The position numbers were made by a program, and so were the translations under genes. The notes beneath the pieces are model-generated. The model had not been told where the DNA came from. It did not search any database and was given only the letters and a program-made list of their open reading frames with translations. From contig JACGWO010000001.1 of assembly GCA_034509735.1 (NCBI GenBank), positions 29,515,966-29,579,965 on the forward strand: a stretch of 64,000 nucleotides of DNA. The letters are read 5' to 3'. Within the stretch, counting starts at the first letter, position 1. The number at the start of each line of letters is the position of its first letter. This document shows positions 47,131-60,328 of the stretch, one piece after another. This DNA is from Sesamum alatum (taxonomy: Eukaryota; Streptophyta; Magnoliopsida; Lamiales; Pedaliaceae).

Positions 47131-47988
47131 TTAGATCATAATCCAAAACACATGGAGAAGCGATGTTGGACATTGGGATCGGATCAATGGCTTGAAGACA
47201 CGGGATCCCTCTTGAAATTCAAACTGGGTTTGAGATTTCATGTAATTGGAAAATGCATTTTGACGAACTCATACGATGTATGACTCGGTCATAACGAGCA
47301 TTAGGGTCAGTGGGAGTGTGGTTGTATTCCGAGTGTTAAGTGTGTAACATCATATTCATTTGGAATGAAATTAAGATGTTAGGAGACGATGAAAACACGA
47401 GTATTGTTCACAAAATTCTCCATGAAAGGAATTGGATTCCTATTCATAGGGTCAAGCTATCCAAGATTTAATTACGATTGACTAAATGAGGAAGCTTAGA
47501 TATTTAGCATCCCCTATGTCTTTGTTGTATGCAACATAGGTATGTTGTTCTATGCACAGGGCCTAATGTTGTTTATGCATCGTACATAACAACGGATATC
47601 GGGTGTGTACCGACGAGTCAATAGACAACAGTTGAGAGCAGTCTTTAGTACCTGAATAAGGATTAGACAAGTGTTCTCGATGCACGATTTATGAGGAGTT
47701 GATTCTGGAATGCTACATCGATACTAGCTTCTAGAATCATGTGAATAATAATTAGTCTCGGTATTATGTATGTTCGGACTTAATGGTGAATGTGGTAGCT
47801 TGGAAAGTTTCCAAGCAGGATACCGTGATGTTTCACCATGAAAGTCGGAATATGACGACTTTGGAAGTCGTTTCTGGAAAGTGATTCGGATGAAAATAGC
47901 ATCCATTCCTAGCACGGTCGAGCCAGTAGTTGCTTTGGAGGTTGACAAATAGGCTATGGCTAAAGCTTTTTGGGCCCGAGATCTCATT
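47131..47988 (+). pseudogene. Copia RT-RNase H remnant (D-type, plus strand)
   Basis: Closely related to the reverse complement of D1 29220-30010. It includes the codons for HFDELIRCMTR and the segment GACTTAATGGTGAATGTGGTAGCTT, which corresponds to the RNase H LNGGVVAW region. No usable frame. Its 5' side is cut at the satellite border, and its 3' side is cut at 47988 by gypsy element E and continues at 57141. Confidence 0.82.
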
Positions 47989-50379
47989 TGTGGCGCCCCT
48001 ACAACATTATGCTTAAGCACCACTAATTACAAGACATCCTCTATAACTAAACCCGTTTCAAAGGGAATTTTCATTATAACCAATAAGACAAATTCTATTT
48101 TTTATTTTTTTTCAATATAATGTGTGTCTTAAGCAATTGTTACGTCGTTAAATAACGTCAAAAGTAAAGTTCTCGGCGTCATGAAACTTACGATACAAAT
48201 TCAGTTAAAATATAGTATCTTTGTAATTATGTAGCTAGAGCTCCCAACTCAAGATGTCACTGCTGACCCACCTAATAAGATGGCTACACGGCTCAAGATC
48301 CAATTCAGCTAGTCACTGACTTATATCCTGAAAACTATATAGCAAGGAATAAGTTGCATACTCAATAAGTATGCTAATTAGCTTATATATCTACATACAC
48401 ATGCGCACTAGGAGGAATTCCATGCAATTTACTCTAACCAATAATCATTCATCATGCAATTACCACAGAATCACAAAATAACCAATAATCATAGATTGAT
48501 ACACAATATAATATACTCAAAACTACTATTCATTTTGTTAAGATCCTGCTTACCCAAACTAAAGTGCATCACTCAATGGTTTTTTGCCGGCTATTATTAC
48601 CTCCATCATAATATCTCATTCTTTTTCTCGATATACACAGCACACAGCTCGTATGATAACTTGCCACAATGATACCACACAGCACACAGCTCGTATGATA
48701 TCCCATCATCGATCATATCACAAAGCACACAGCTCGTATAATATGTCACATCATCTCCACTGATCAATGACAACACACGGCTCGTCATTAATCATATTAT
48801 CATAAGCCATTGCAGTATGCCCCCTGTTAGGTAAGTCATATATTTATCTCAATTCACAATATTCTCATCAATAATCTCATCATTCGTCTTCATTCAACAA
48901 TCAAAACCCATCAGTAACTTCAACGTTCAATTTCATTTAACAATCAAGTATAGTACACACACAATCATCTATCTAACTTCCGTACACCATAACCACATAA
49001 TGACAAGTTCACAGAGTAACAAGTAATCTTGACAAATAGCCAACAATTCAGACTTACGTATACAACACAAAAATATATATAAACATATATATATAAATCC
49101 AATTAACTATACTTACCTCAAATTCCAAAACGATTATATTAGTAGAAGGGATTGCTCAATCCTCTACTTTATTTTCGGGCCTATAATAAATTATCATACT
49201 TATAATCAATGTAATAGATAATGTTATAATTAATTCTAAATAATATATTAATTATTTGTGTACATTTTTCTCCATTATTTTAATCTTTCATTTCTATTGT
49301 AATTCAAATCTACGTTTCGTTTTCCTTTAAATAATTAGACATTTTAAGCTTCTCAAAGATATATATATATATATATATATATCGATTTATTTCTTAACGC
49401 ATAAGGGTTTATTTTATAAAATCCCGTATATTCTTACAGCTATCGTTCTTAGTAACATTCTTAGATAAAATTATTTTTTATAATTTTTATATTCCTTTTT
49501 AATAAACATAATATTTCATGTGTCCAGTAATATATCATCAACCTATTATTATAGCAATTAATTAAATACAAAGACAATATTAATCAACATATATAATTCA
49601 GGAATTAATTATAAAATCAACTAATATTATCAACAACTATTATTACTACTTAATCATTATTTACCTAAACCAAATATGTTAAGGAAAATCTATTTTAATA
49701 TTAGTCCAACTAATTAAGTATACTACTCTTAGCTAATAAGTATTGTCAGCTAGTTTAATTAATTACAATACAATGCACTTGATAAAAAACTGATTAAAGA
49801 ACTAATTTTTACTGATCGACTTAGTCTAATAGACACTTAAAAAGGAATCAAGAAGTAATTAAACTACTCATTAAATATTATAGGACAAATAATTAAATTA
49901 GAGAAGATTTTTGACACTGACAAATAAATACTTGGACTGAAAGAAGTAAATTTGGAGACAAAACATACCTATGTTAAAGGATTTCATTTTCTGAATGTGT
50001 GTATTGCCTTTGGTGTATCAGAAAAAGTATAGCTTACATATATATATATATATATATATATATTACTACTAGATAAATTGGGGATGGTTGGCCCACGCCA
50101 CTACTCATTAGAAAGGACCATCACACGTGTTGCTCTTGGCCATCATCTTGTTTCCCTTTTTTTTTATATATGATTACAAATTGATCCTCATTTGTTTAAA
50201 TCTTTATAATTTAACCTCAAATATGTTATAAAGCTATAATTTAGACCCTTGAGCTTTTAATATATTCAAATACCAATCTATATTTTATTTATCAATTTAG
50301 ACCCTTGAGCTTTTTAATAGATTTCTTTAGTATATACCAATTAGTCTCACAATTAAGTACAAGATTCATGAATGCTACA
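47989..50379 (-). mobile_element. Element E 3' LTR
   Basis: TGTGGCGCCCCTACAAC at 47989 to GAATGCTACA at 50379. It contains a degenerate tandem of CACAGCACACAGCTCGTATGA-type units (48636-48790), (TA)n runs at 49359-49382 and ~50038-50063, and long AT-rich sections. It pairs with 54745-57140 at roughly 90%, so E is older than the LTR pair of C. Confidence 0.9.
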
Positions 50380-51027
50380 ATTCTCCCCTCCAAATAAAAA
50401 TTTCATCCTCGAAATTTTATTAACCTACCTATTTGTGGAACAATATGGATATGTTTCTTTGTTTTTCAATTTCTTTACACTCCTATCCAGGATCTCTATA
50501 GACTCTTCTACATATGTTAATTAGTCCCTCTTAAATATCTACCTCTGGTTCATGCACAGCTTGGCTAGGATCAAGTCGATATCGTTATAATATAGAAATA
50601 CGTCATGTATTTGTGATAATTATTCTAATAATGTTAATCGATACACTAGTGGTCCAAGTCTCGTTGTAATGTCGTGCGGGCCAATATACCTCGGACTCAA
50701 TCTTCTTACTTACCAAATCTCAAAATTTCTTTTTATAGAGATACCCTCAAACTTTCACCTATCTCATATTTTACCTCTCTTTGGTGTCTATCAAAGTAAC
50801 TTTTCTACCAAATTTATGTTGTTTTCAAACACTTCATAATTATTTATACTTTGTTCATCATTTTCTGTATCAATTCAGGACCTTTAAGTTTTCTTAGTCT
50901 CTTAACGGATACATAGACATCGACATCTCATAAAAAACTTCATATGGCGAACTATCATTATATGCAAATTCCATTTGCGGCAGGTGATCATCCTAATTTT
51001 TCCTAAACTCATTTGTACAAGCTCTCG

Positions 51028-51219
51028 TCATATTTTCCAAGATCTGAATTGTTCTCTCCGATGTCCATCTGTTTGAACGTTGAATTTTGTACTAAAATGT
51101 GACTTTGTGTCTAATGTCCTTTGTAAACTTTTCCAAGAATATGAAGTGAGCCGAGGATCTCTATCAGACACTATAGAAATAGGCACACCATGTAATTTTA
51201 TGACTTTTGAAACGAACAA
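51028..51219 (-). pseudogene. Gypsy integrase fragment (E)
   Basis: Encodes LHGVPISIVSDRDPRLTS, then FSTKFNVQTDGH, the second-Asp and following block of gypsy integrases (consensus GxPxxIVSDRDPxFTS ... ETDGQ-like). Sequence around it (50900-51300) is related but full of stops. Integration function is inferred from the family. Confidence 0.88.
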
Positions 51220-51794
51220 CTAAGTTAATTTATTCAAAGAACCACCTTAGCGTATAACAAATGAGCTTATTTAGTCAGTCTATCCATAATTACCCAAAGA
51301 ATTATATTTTTTTATCTATACGTACGTGAAAATCGAATGAGAAATAGTGATCTTTTCCCAATCCATTCAGGTATATATAAATGTTCAAGCTTATCTGCTA
51401 GTGCTTGATATTCTAGTCATAATCATCAACACCTTATCTGTCACAGAAGTACATTTCCACGTATCAAACACACTATATATCCAAAGACTTCTTATTATAT
51501 TGACAATCAATATTCAACCTAAACTTTTAACATTGTCACTACACAAAAGGGACCTATACAACATAATCAAGTACATAATTTCTAAATTCAGTACTTTAAT
51601 TGTAGTAAATCGCGTACTGGTCGGCCGCCCCGGCAGTGATCTATAACAATTTAGTACTGAACAACCTAAAAGTCCCACAATAACTTAGGCATTTGAACCT
51701 CTACTCTAATCCAATATGTCTTTACATGCTGACAAGTATCTGGTCACAATTTCTACCAAATTCTTTTTCATCATCTACCACTAGTAGTAGGGTT

Positions 51795-52034
51795 TTAAAT
51801 CATAATTTTTATAGTACCAAGATGCATCGCGTATGGTGCATTATAAGCTTCACGTGTGATCTCTTTGCGTAACCCTTCTATATCAAGTATATAAACTCGC
51901 TTCCCATTCTCTTTCACTTCATCAGTCCTTATTGAAAAACTTGGCTTCCTACCCTGGTCTATTTTCACTAAAAGCCGTAATAAGAAAAGATCCAACTCGT
52001 CCGTAATAGTTTCATCACTACTTATTTCTACCAA
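51795..52034 (-). pseudogene. Gypsy RNase H-integrase junction (E)
   Basis: Contains RVYILDIEGLRKEITREAYNAPYAMHLGTIKIM, resembling the H-H side of the integrase zinc-binding domain (E-A-H-x-xx-YAxHPG-xTKM). One of the expected histidines reads Tyr (EAYNAPY). The fragment is isolated between decayed flanks. Confidence 0.82.
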
Positions 52035-53733
52035 TTATCAATTTTCGAGATATTTCTTCCCAACACAAAAGCAACAAGTACGAAAAACTATCTAAGTGTA
52101 TTAATCTAGTCCCATGGTGTGATAATAATATTATATTGAACTAATCTCACTTCATAATTTCCTTCTTATGCACCAAGACTTGTCCACGAATAAGGACTCT
52201 AATAGTTAGATTTATACTCAGCATCTGTTTTTCTTATATTTCATCAACATAATTTTACCAAAATTATCATCCTTAAACCAAATATCTTCGTACATATTGA
52301 CATTCCAAAACTTATTGAGCACCAACTATGTCATCTCATCTATCTGATAAATGCTACAGAAGCTTAAATCATTTCTTATGGCATCCTAATAATATTACTT
52401 ACATAACATTAATCGGTAACCAGTAAATCCCAAGACAATCATTACACATTTAATATTACTATTGGAGGTTACTAATATATAAACTTTGTTAGACAATCAA
52501 TACCACACTTATTACATAAGTTCCTTTCCACATATTAAATATAGTATGCCTCCAATGTTCCTTATCAAATTGAGAACCAACTTTTAATATTGTCACAACC
52601 TAAAGAAAACTACCACAACAAGACCAGTAATATAATTTCTCGACTTAGTACTCCAATTATAGTAAATCATGTATTGATCGATTTCCCAATAGTGGCTCAT
52701 CACATTTTAGCATTGAACATCTCCAAAAATCCCAAAATAACTGAAGTTTCTAAACCTTTACTCTAATTCAATTGTTAACTTACACCTCAGGTTTAGAGAT
52801 CATATCCAAAATAGTAGATAACTTATGTTCCAAAGTCGTTGACAAATAAACGATCAATCGCTAGCTTCACATTTATTAGTCTTATTTCTAATAACAATGT
52901 AACATTATGACTTTTCAATTAGCTAAGATAATTGTACTTTTCCTACTCAAGGCATCAGCTACTACATTCGCCCTCCGAGGATGAGAATAGATAATAAAAT
53001 CATAAATTCTTTTAACAATTCTATCCATAAATACTAGTTCAACTCCTTTTTGTGTCAAAACATACCTCAAATTCTTATTATCCAAATAATACCTAAAATC
53101 TTTAGTACATGTATAATTGTTGCTAATTCCATATCATGCGTAGATAATTTAACTAGTGGATCCTTAATTGACTAGATGCGTAAGAAGTCAGCTTCATATT
53201 TTTTATACAGACCCTAAACCTCATTACAAAGCATTTGTACACACCACGTATCCACCACTGCCAGACCATAAAACAAAAATCACTATTCATCATAATCTTT
53301 TCTCTAACTCATCAAAATTTTGTTAACACTATTCAATTAAGTGAAACACCACCCTTCCTTAATACCTTTGTCTCCAAAAATTTTCTATAACACCCAACTA
53401 GTTCTAAGAAACTTCGGACTTTAGTCACATTCTTTGGTATTCTCCATTCCTTAATAACTTTCACCTTTACAAGCTCAAACCTAATCCCATCTTCAGGTAA
53501 CCCACATCTTAGAAAACTACCTAATTCACCAAAAATTACACCTATTTAACTTAGCATACAATTCTTCTCTTTCAAGATCTAAATCACTATTCTCGAATGT
53601 CGTTCATAATTTGCCCTATTCCTCGAATACTCAAAGATGTCATCTATAATATTAGCAAAAATTGACTCAAGCTCTATTAACATTAATATTCAATTCATCA
53701 ATTTTGAGAATGCCATCAATGTATTCGTTTAAT
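52035..53733 (-). other. Decayed gypsy pol, no readable domain
   Basis: Lies between the RT and integrase remnants where the rest of RT and RNase H should be. AT-rich, with no frame over 60 codons and only faint similarity to pol by position. I see nothing else in it. Confidence 0.5.
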
Positions 53734-53988
53734 CTAAATAACATTACTAAAACTCATAATTACCATAAGGAATGTGAAACGTTCTTTAGATATATTCTTT
53801 TCTGCTATCCTCAATTGCCAATAACTAGACCTCAAATCCATCTTTGAAAAGACTGTAGCACCTTTCAATTGGTCTAACAGATCATTAATTCTTAGTAATG
53901 GGTCTTTCCCTTTCATTGTCACCCTATTCGATTGAGGATAATGAGTCCACAACCTCATACTACCATCATTCTTTTTCATGAATAACAC
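53734..53988 (-). pseudogene. Gypsy reverse transcriptase fragment (E)
   Basis: Encodes [50 protein letters not shown] and ERFTF, the first third of gypsy RT, where FSKxDLRSGYHQ holds the first catalytic Asp. Gly and His of the RSGYHQ block are changed. The YxDD block is not readable downstream. Confidence 0.9.
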
Positions 53989-54724
53989 TAGTGCTCCCCA
54001 TGGTAAAGTACTCTCTAATAAATTCTTTCTCTAATAATTATTCTATTTTACTTTTTTAAGCTTCTATATTTCTACTGGAGCTATTATATTTGGCGCAATT
54101 GAAAGAGGTGTTCCCCTAGAACAGTCTCTATTTTAAAATCTACTTCTCACTGATGTAGTAACGCAGATAAGTCCTCAGGATAACATTGGGGAATTTTATA
54201 ACTATCGGAACATTTAATATACCAAAACTAACCATCACAGTGTCATGCATGCCACCCTTCTTTAATTAAATTAAAGGCAGTCACAAGAAAAATAAAACAA
54301 TTGGATATGACATGCATTTCTCCCACAATTACCATCTTCATATGTCTAATAACTTATATCGTTCCTTTTTTTTATACAATCAACTATAGGGTAATTACGA
54401 GATAACCGATGAATTCACATAATAACATCAAACTCTCTAAGGTCATAACCAAATTCGCATATCGTGTAATACCACTATTGTCACTAGATAAGGTCTTACT
54501 ACTATATGTACTAGCATAACCCCACCAACAAACATAATTACATCCATACCATACCTTCATGGTTCTATAATACTATATATAGATTCGAAAGACTCTTGTA
54601 AGTCAGCAACATGTTTAGCTGGTTTTTCATTCAATATGAAACCCCCGTGTCCACTTGGATTCATAATATAAGTTTTGTAGACTCAATAATACTACTCTCA
54701 TCACAAACCCCACAAAATTTAATC

Positions 54725-54741
54725 CCTGCTCTGATACCACC
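54725..54741 (-). promoter_or_regulatory. Primer binding site, initiator tRNA-Met (E)
   Basis: CCTGCTCTGATACCACC reads GGTGGTATCAGAGCAGG, with twelve bases complementary to tRNA-iMet, three bases from the LTR edge. Unlike A-D, no GCGGAAGCG-type tract is present in the adjoining LTR end. Confidence 0.85.
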
Positions 54742-54744
54742 TAA

Positions 54745-57140
54745 TGTGGCACCTCCTAAAACACTATGCTTAAACACCACTAATTACAATACATCCTCTA
54801 TAATTAAACCCATTTTAAAAGGAATTTTCATTAAAACCAATAAGACAAATTCTGTGTTTTTTTCAATATAATGTGTGTCTCAAGCAATGGTTACATCTAA
54901 ATAACATGAAAAGTAAAGTTCTCAGCATCACAAAACTTACGATACAAATTCACTTAAAATATGGTATCATTGTAATTATGTAGCTAAAGCTCCCAACTCA
55001 AGGTGTCACTGCTGACCCACCTAATAAGACGGCAACACAGCTTAAGATCCAATTCAGCTAGTCATTGTGACTTATATCCTGAAAATATGTGGTAATGAAT
55101 GAGTTGTATACTCAATAAGTATAGCTAATTAGCTTATATATATACATACACATGCGCACTAGGCGGAATTCCTTGCACTTTACCCTAACCAACAATTATG
55201 CATCATACAATTACCACGGTATCACAAAATAACCAATGCCAATAATCGTGGATTGATAAACAACATAATATACTCAAAATTACTATTTATTCTCTTAAGG
55301 CCTTGCTTACCCAAGCTGGAGTGCATCACTCAATGGTCTTCGTCTGCTATTATCACCTCCATCATAATATCTCATTCTTTTTCTCGAGATCACACAGCAC
55401 ACAGCTCGTATGATACCCTATCATCAATGATACTACACAGCACACAGCTCGTATAATATCCCATCATCAATCATATCACACAACACACAACTCGTCATTG
55501 ATCATATTATCATAAGCCATTGTAGTATGCCCCCCAATTAGGTAAGTCATCTCTTTATCTCAATTCATAATACTCTCATCAATAACTCATCATTCTTCTT
55601 CATTCAACAATCAAAACTCATCAGTAACTTCAACATTCAATTTCATTTAACAATCAAGTATAGTACACATACAATCATCTATCTAACTTCCGTACATCAT
55701 AACCACATATAATCACATAATGACAAGTTCATAGAATAACAAGTATTCCAAACAAATAGCCAACTATTCATAATTACGTATACAACACAAGAATATATAT
55801 ATATATATTCATATATATAAATATATATACATATATATATAAATCTAATTAACTATACTTACCTCGATTCCCAAAACGATTACGTTAGTAGAAGGGATTG
55901 CTCAACCCCTCTACTTTATCTTCGGGCCTATAATAAATTACCATACTTATGATCAATGTAAATCGATAATGTTGTAATTAATTCAAGATAAAATATTAAA
56001 TTATATGTGTACATTTTTCTCCATTATTTTAATTTTTTATTTCTATTGTAATTCAAATCTACATTTCGTTTTCCTTTAAATCTTTAGACATTCTAAGCTT
56101 CCCAACGATATATATATATATATATATACGATTTATTTCTTATCTCATAAGGATTTATTTTATAAAATCCAGTATATTCTCATAGCTACCATTTTTGGTA
56201 ACATCCTTAGATTAAATTATTTTGAAATCCCTTATATTCCTTTTTAATAATCAGAATATTTCATGTCTCCAGTAATTTATCATCAATCCATTATTATAGC
56301 AATTAATAAAACAAAGATAATATTAATCAACATATATAAATCGAGAATTAATTATAAAACCAACTAATATTATCAACAACTATTATTACTACTTAATCAT
56401 TATTTACTTAAAACAAATCTGTTAAGGAGAATTTATTTTAATATTAGTCCAACTAATTAAGTATACCACTCTTAGCTAATAAGTATTGTTAGCTAGTTTA
56501 ATTAAATACCATACAATGCACTTGATAAAACCTGATTAAATAACTAATGGTTACTGATCGACTTAGTATAATAAACAATTAAAAAGGAATCAGGAAGTAA
56601 TTAATCTACTCATTAAACATTATATGACAAATAATTAAATTAGAGAAGTTTTTTGTTAATAAGGAGTTTACAAATCAGTAGTTTATTCACTGAACACTAA
56701 CAAATAAATACTTGGACCGAAAGAAGTAAATTTGGAGACAAAGCATACCTGTGTTAATTTTCTGGACGTGTGTATTATGCCTTTGAAATGTGTATGAGAA
56801 AAAGTATAGCTTATATTCATATATATATATATATGTATATTACTACTAGATAAGATTGGTGGTGGTTGGCCCACGCCACTACTCATTAGAAAGGACCATC
56901 ACAAGTGTTGCTCTTGGCCATAATCTTGTTTTCCTTTTTTTATATATATGATTACACATTGATCCCTCATTTGTTTAAATCTTTATAATTTAACTCAAAT
57001 ATGTTATAAAACTACAATTTAGATCCTTGAACTTTTAATATATCCAAATACCAATCTATAACTTATTTATCAATCATTTTAGATTTCTTTAATACATACC
57101 AATTAGTCTCACAATTAAGTACAAGATTCATGATGGTACA
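54745..57140 (-). mobile_element. Element E 5' LTR
   Basis: Partner of 47989-50379, ending GATGGTACA at 57140. The CACAGCTCGTATGAT tandem is at about 55391-55500 with fewer units than in the other LTR. (TA)-rich runs are near 55795-55850 and 56107-56130. Confidence 0.9.
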
Positions 57141-57341
57141 TCATCACAAGATCCATGGAAAATCCTTAAATAGCCACCATCTACAGGTAGCGATGGTAGG
57201 AAGAGACGAAATATGGTTGGACCGTATTACCTCGGCAATAAAATAGAGTAGACCCACGAGACTAAGTCGGTATCGCAGATTACTCATCCTCATAAGGTTT
57301 TGAGTGACATGGGTAATTGGCTTTGAGGTCAAGTGGGAGAT
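57141..57341 (+). pseudogene. Copia RNase H end and polypurine tract (D-type, plus)
   Basis: Continuation of 47131-47988 after element E. TCATCACAAGATCCATGG matches D1 29215-29235 in reverse. It ends in GGTCAAGTGGGAGAT, the polypurine tract, just before the LTR at 57342. Frames are not preserved. Confidence 0.85.
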
Positions 57342-58330
57342 TGTTGGAATAGGTGACCAGAAAGCCAATTGGATTGGTGGTTTTGTGAACTATTCATCAA
57401 TCTTTATAAGTACAATATTATCCTGATGAATAGAGTAAGTATTCATCACTGGCATTGATTTTGTTGTGCTTACCACTAACGTTAAAATGGCGTTTCAATA
57501 TCACAATAAATGCCCGCGACCAATTGGATAACCCATTTAGTAATTGGGCTCTAAGTAATTTGTAGGACAAATTAAATGAGCTCAATCCAAATGCACATGG
57601 CTAGCCCACAATTGACTTTCCCTAACAAGGGTTGACATTTCTTGTAGAGAAAGAGCCAAAAATCATATACATACAATGAATGTAGGATTGTCCACATTCA
57701 ATGTATGTAATTGTGGAGAGGTTATGGAAGATTGGAGAGATACATGGAAGTTGCCTTATGGCTTAGAAGATTATGTCTTCCTTCCATATCTCACACAATC
57801 ATTCCATTGGTCGATTTTCTCTCTTTCTCCAAGGAATTTTCAGCCTCTACATGTCTAGCCAACTTCTCCTTCTCCTACCCTGTGGCCTTCGTGGTTTAGA
57901 ACCAAGTGAAGAAGAAAGGAACATCAAAACACACTAATCAATAGTGTGGTTTTGATTTCCTCTTCCATGGATTCATTCCCTACTAGCACGAGGATGAACC
58001 TCACGACTCCGGTATGGTGTGGACGTATTTAGTGGGCCTTTACGTTGAGGCTTCACGTGGATGAACGTGGATAGGGATCAACGCGTTTAGCAGATCGAAG
58101 TAGAAAATCGAGAAAGGTATTTTACGTTTATGTTCTCATTTTTTTCTTTTATTCCATAGCGATAAACGCTTGTTCATTATATGAATATGTTTTTATCATG
58201 CATTTATACACTGAGAGCCCGGGAACGTTCAAGAGCACACCCCTTGAACATGATTTAAATTCTATTATTTTGCATGTTTTTATCTCCACCGCGCTTCTGC
58301 CGCGTCCCTAAGCTGATCTGCTTTCCTTCA
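57342..58330 (+). mobile_element. 3' LTR of the plus-strand D-type copia, short form
   Basis: 989 bp, TGTTGGAATAGGTGACC to CTTTCCTTCA. The first ~200 and last ~450 bases resemble D LTRs, but the middle (about 57560-57850) is replaced by other sequence, so it is less than half the usual 2.2 kb. It carries a short inverted pair ACATACAATGAATGTAGG / CCACATTCAATGTATGT (57669-57710). The U5 end has GCAGAAGCGCGGTGG in reverse (58288-58302), a near match to the tRNA D-arm. Confidence 0.85.
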
Positions 58331-58709
58331 CTACCCCTATCTTAGGGGGAGCAGGATCTGTCCTAGGGGATGTACAACCTCCCATGCAAAGCCATATAGT
58401 GAAGTGTCTACCGGCTCCAGCGGGATATCACCAAGCTCTATTTGCCGGTAGACCTCATAGAAGAGGAGCTGCAGAATTGCCAAAATCCACAAAAATACGT
58501 TGAATAGTGTAGTTAGTAATAGTAGTAGAAATAACAAGTGCATCATTATGAGGTAAATGAACTCTTTGTATGTCAGCAGATCTAAAATAGATCATAGGAT
58601 CCCCGGCTGGTGGTTTGTGATCAAGCTCCATCACTACTCTAGCAGCGCAGGCGTGGGCGCGCCTGGCTCTGCTGGAGTCCCCATCAGTAGGTCCTCGTGC
58701 AATCATATG
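58331..58709 (-). pseudogene. Tat-like gypsy protease fragment
   Basis: Minus-strand frames give VHLPHNDALVISTTITNYTIQRIFVDFGNSAAPLL, then LYEVYRQIELGDIPLEPVDTSLYGF. This is the aspartic protease of Tat/Ogre-type gypsy elements, where VDTGSSAD is expected; here D-F-G replaces D-T-G. The pol region should follow to the left, but the copia LTR ends at 58330, so the rest is lost. Confidence 0.85.
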
Positions 58710-60240
58710 AATTACCCCTTTTGTATAGTGCTTTCTGGGCTTTGTTCCTCAACACGGAATTTTTCTTTTTTTGTGCTCCCTTCTGGAGGATCAGTGGTCT
58801 TCTCCTTGCTGCTGCAAGAATTGCGATGGCGGGAGCATTCTTCCTTCTGTTCGCCACGTCGACCCTTGTTGACGTAGTCTTTCAGGTAACCAGATTGGAT
58901 GAGCCGTTCTATTTCCTGTCTTAGCTGGCGACACCTGTTAGTGTCGTCTCCATACTCCCTGTGGTACCTGCAGAAATATTTAGATTTAGGTTGTTGAGGG
59001 CTTTTCTCCGAGCCTTTAGGCCGTTGAAAGGCAGGATGGCGATCTATGGCCATCAACATCCGTGTTGGGCTAGTGATCAGTGAGGTGTAGTGCTCATTCC
59101 TTGGGTCGAGCGGGTTGAACCGTCCTTGTGGTTCCCCTCTGCTCCGCCGGATGGAGGAGGATTCTGCTTCTCTCTTTCGGTCCTTGCTATCTTCCTTCCT
59201 GACCAGCGGGGCATCCTCGAGGTTCATGTACTTCTGCACGAGCTATTACTTCATGGAAATTAGCTACAGGTTTCTTTGCCAAGGATTCGAAGAGTGGTCC
59301 CACTCGGAGTCCCTAGGTGAGAGCCCCTGATCAGCACCTCCTGGTGGGTAGTAGGGACTCCAGGACAACATTGTTGAAATGATGCACATAAGCTCTTAGT
59401 ATCTCCTTTTCCTCCTGCTTGACTCTGAAAAGGTTGATAGCCGATTTTCGGTACTTCTTGCTGCTAGCAAACTAGTGTAGGAAAGGGAGCTAAATTCTAT
59501 AAAAGATCTTACTGATCTAGATGGGAGCTAGTCGAACCATTGTTGAGCAGAATCAGTTCGTGTAGTAAGAAAAACACGGCATTTAATACCATTGGTATAC
59601 CTGTGCAGTAGGGCTACATTTTCGAACTTACGCATGTGTTCAGCTGAATCAATAGTGCCATTGTAGGCAGGTAGATGGGAAGGTGCTCGAAAGTGAGTAG
59701 GGAGCTCTTCCGCCATGATGTCCTCACTAAAAGGATTGCCACGATCTGTCGACAAGGTATCCTTGGTTACTTGTTGGCGAAGCTCGACCACCTCCTTCCG
59801 AGGGCTTGCCAGATTTCAACAGGCTGGAAAAGGGCTGCCTCCTAGCTTACGGAGCCAGTCGGGAGGGATATGTCCTGTTGTTGTCCAGCAGGAGCTTGTT
59901 CGTCTATCGGTTGACTTCCCGGCGCTCCTCCTGCTCCCGCTTGGAAGAGGGTCCTGCACCACTAGCTTGGGAGCCATGGAAGGTTGAGTGAATGGTCTCC
60001 ACTATGAACTGGCGGAGGTACTCGTACAGGACTGGATCCAAAACAGCAGGAGCAGCAACTGGGTTGGACACCGGGGTTGGACGATCACCACCAGAGCAGC
60101 AACAGCCCCAGCTGGAGCAGGGCAATTGACATGGGACCAGGAGGCCACCAGCTGGAGGTTGGTCAATAGCTGGAGCAGGGGCACTGGCGGCATTCCTCAT
60201 TTGTTCAGAAGGTAGGATGGTGGATCCTACTGCAGTAGGG
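58710..60240 (-). pseudogene. Tat-like gypsy gag
   Basis: Gag in three or more frames. 59904-60200 is a Pro/Ala/Ser-rich N-terminus followed by VLDPVLYEYLRQFIVETI. 59528-59791 has NPFSEDIMAEELPTHFRAPSHLPAYNG and HRYTNGIKCRVFLTT...QQWF, the Retrotrans_gag core. 58712-59239 has TSPTRMLMAIDRHPAFQRP and KYFCRYHREYGDDTNRCRQLRQEIERLIQSGYLKDYV, the Cys/His region before protease. Frameshifts near 59240-59530 separate them. The start is not certain because the N-terminus has no conserved Met. Confidence 0.87.
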
Positions 60241-60304
60241 AGAGGGGCATCTCCCGAGAAAGATCCAATGTTATCCGAATCGGTCGTTTCTCACGCCAAA
60301 GCTC

Positions 60305-60328
60305 AAGTGTTCCCAGATACGATGCCAA
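60305..60328 (-). promoter_or_regulatory. Possible primer binding site of the Tat-like element
   Basis: Directly beside the LTR edge, the element strand reads TTGGCATCGTATCTGGGAAC. Its TGGCNNCGT form resembles primer sites of Tat gypsy elements but not tRNA-iMet. Which tRNA it would use I cannot say without a tRNA set. Confidence 0.45.

Larger units (their letters stand above)
47989..57140 (-). mobile_element. Gypsy element E, near-complete but decayed
   Basis: Two ~2.39-kb LTRs (47989-50379 and 54745-57140) around 4.37 kb. A tRNA-iMet primer site sits next to the right LTR and a purine-rich tract (element strand; ATTCTCCCCTCC here, 50380-50391) next to the left. Internal order on the minus strand is RT, zinc-finger, integrase, diagnostic of Ty3/gypsy. 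Target duplications are TCATT (47984-47988) and TCATC (57141-57145). The interrupted copia sequence in D1 (29225-29235) confirms TCATC as the original. Gag is not recognisable. Confidence 0.92.
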
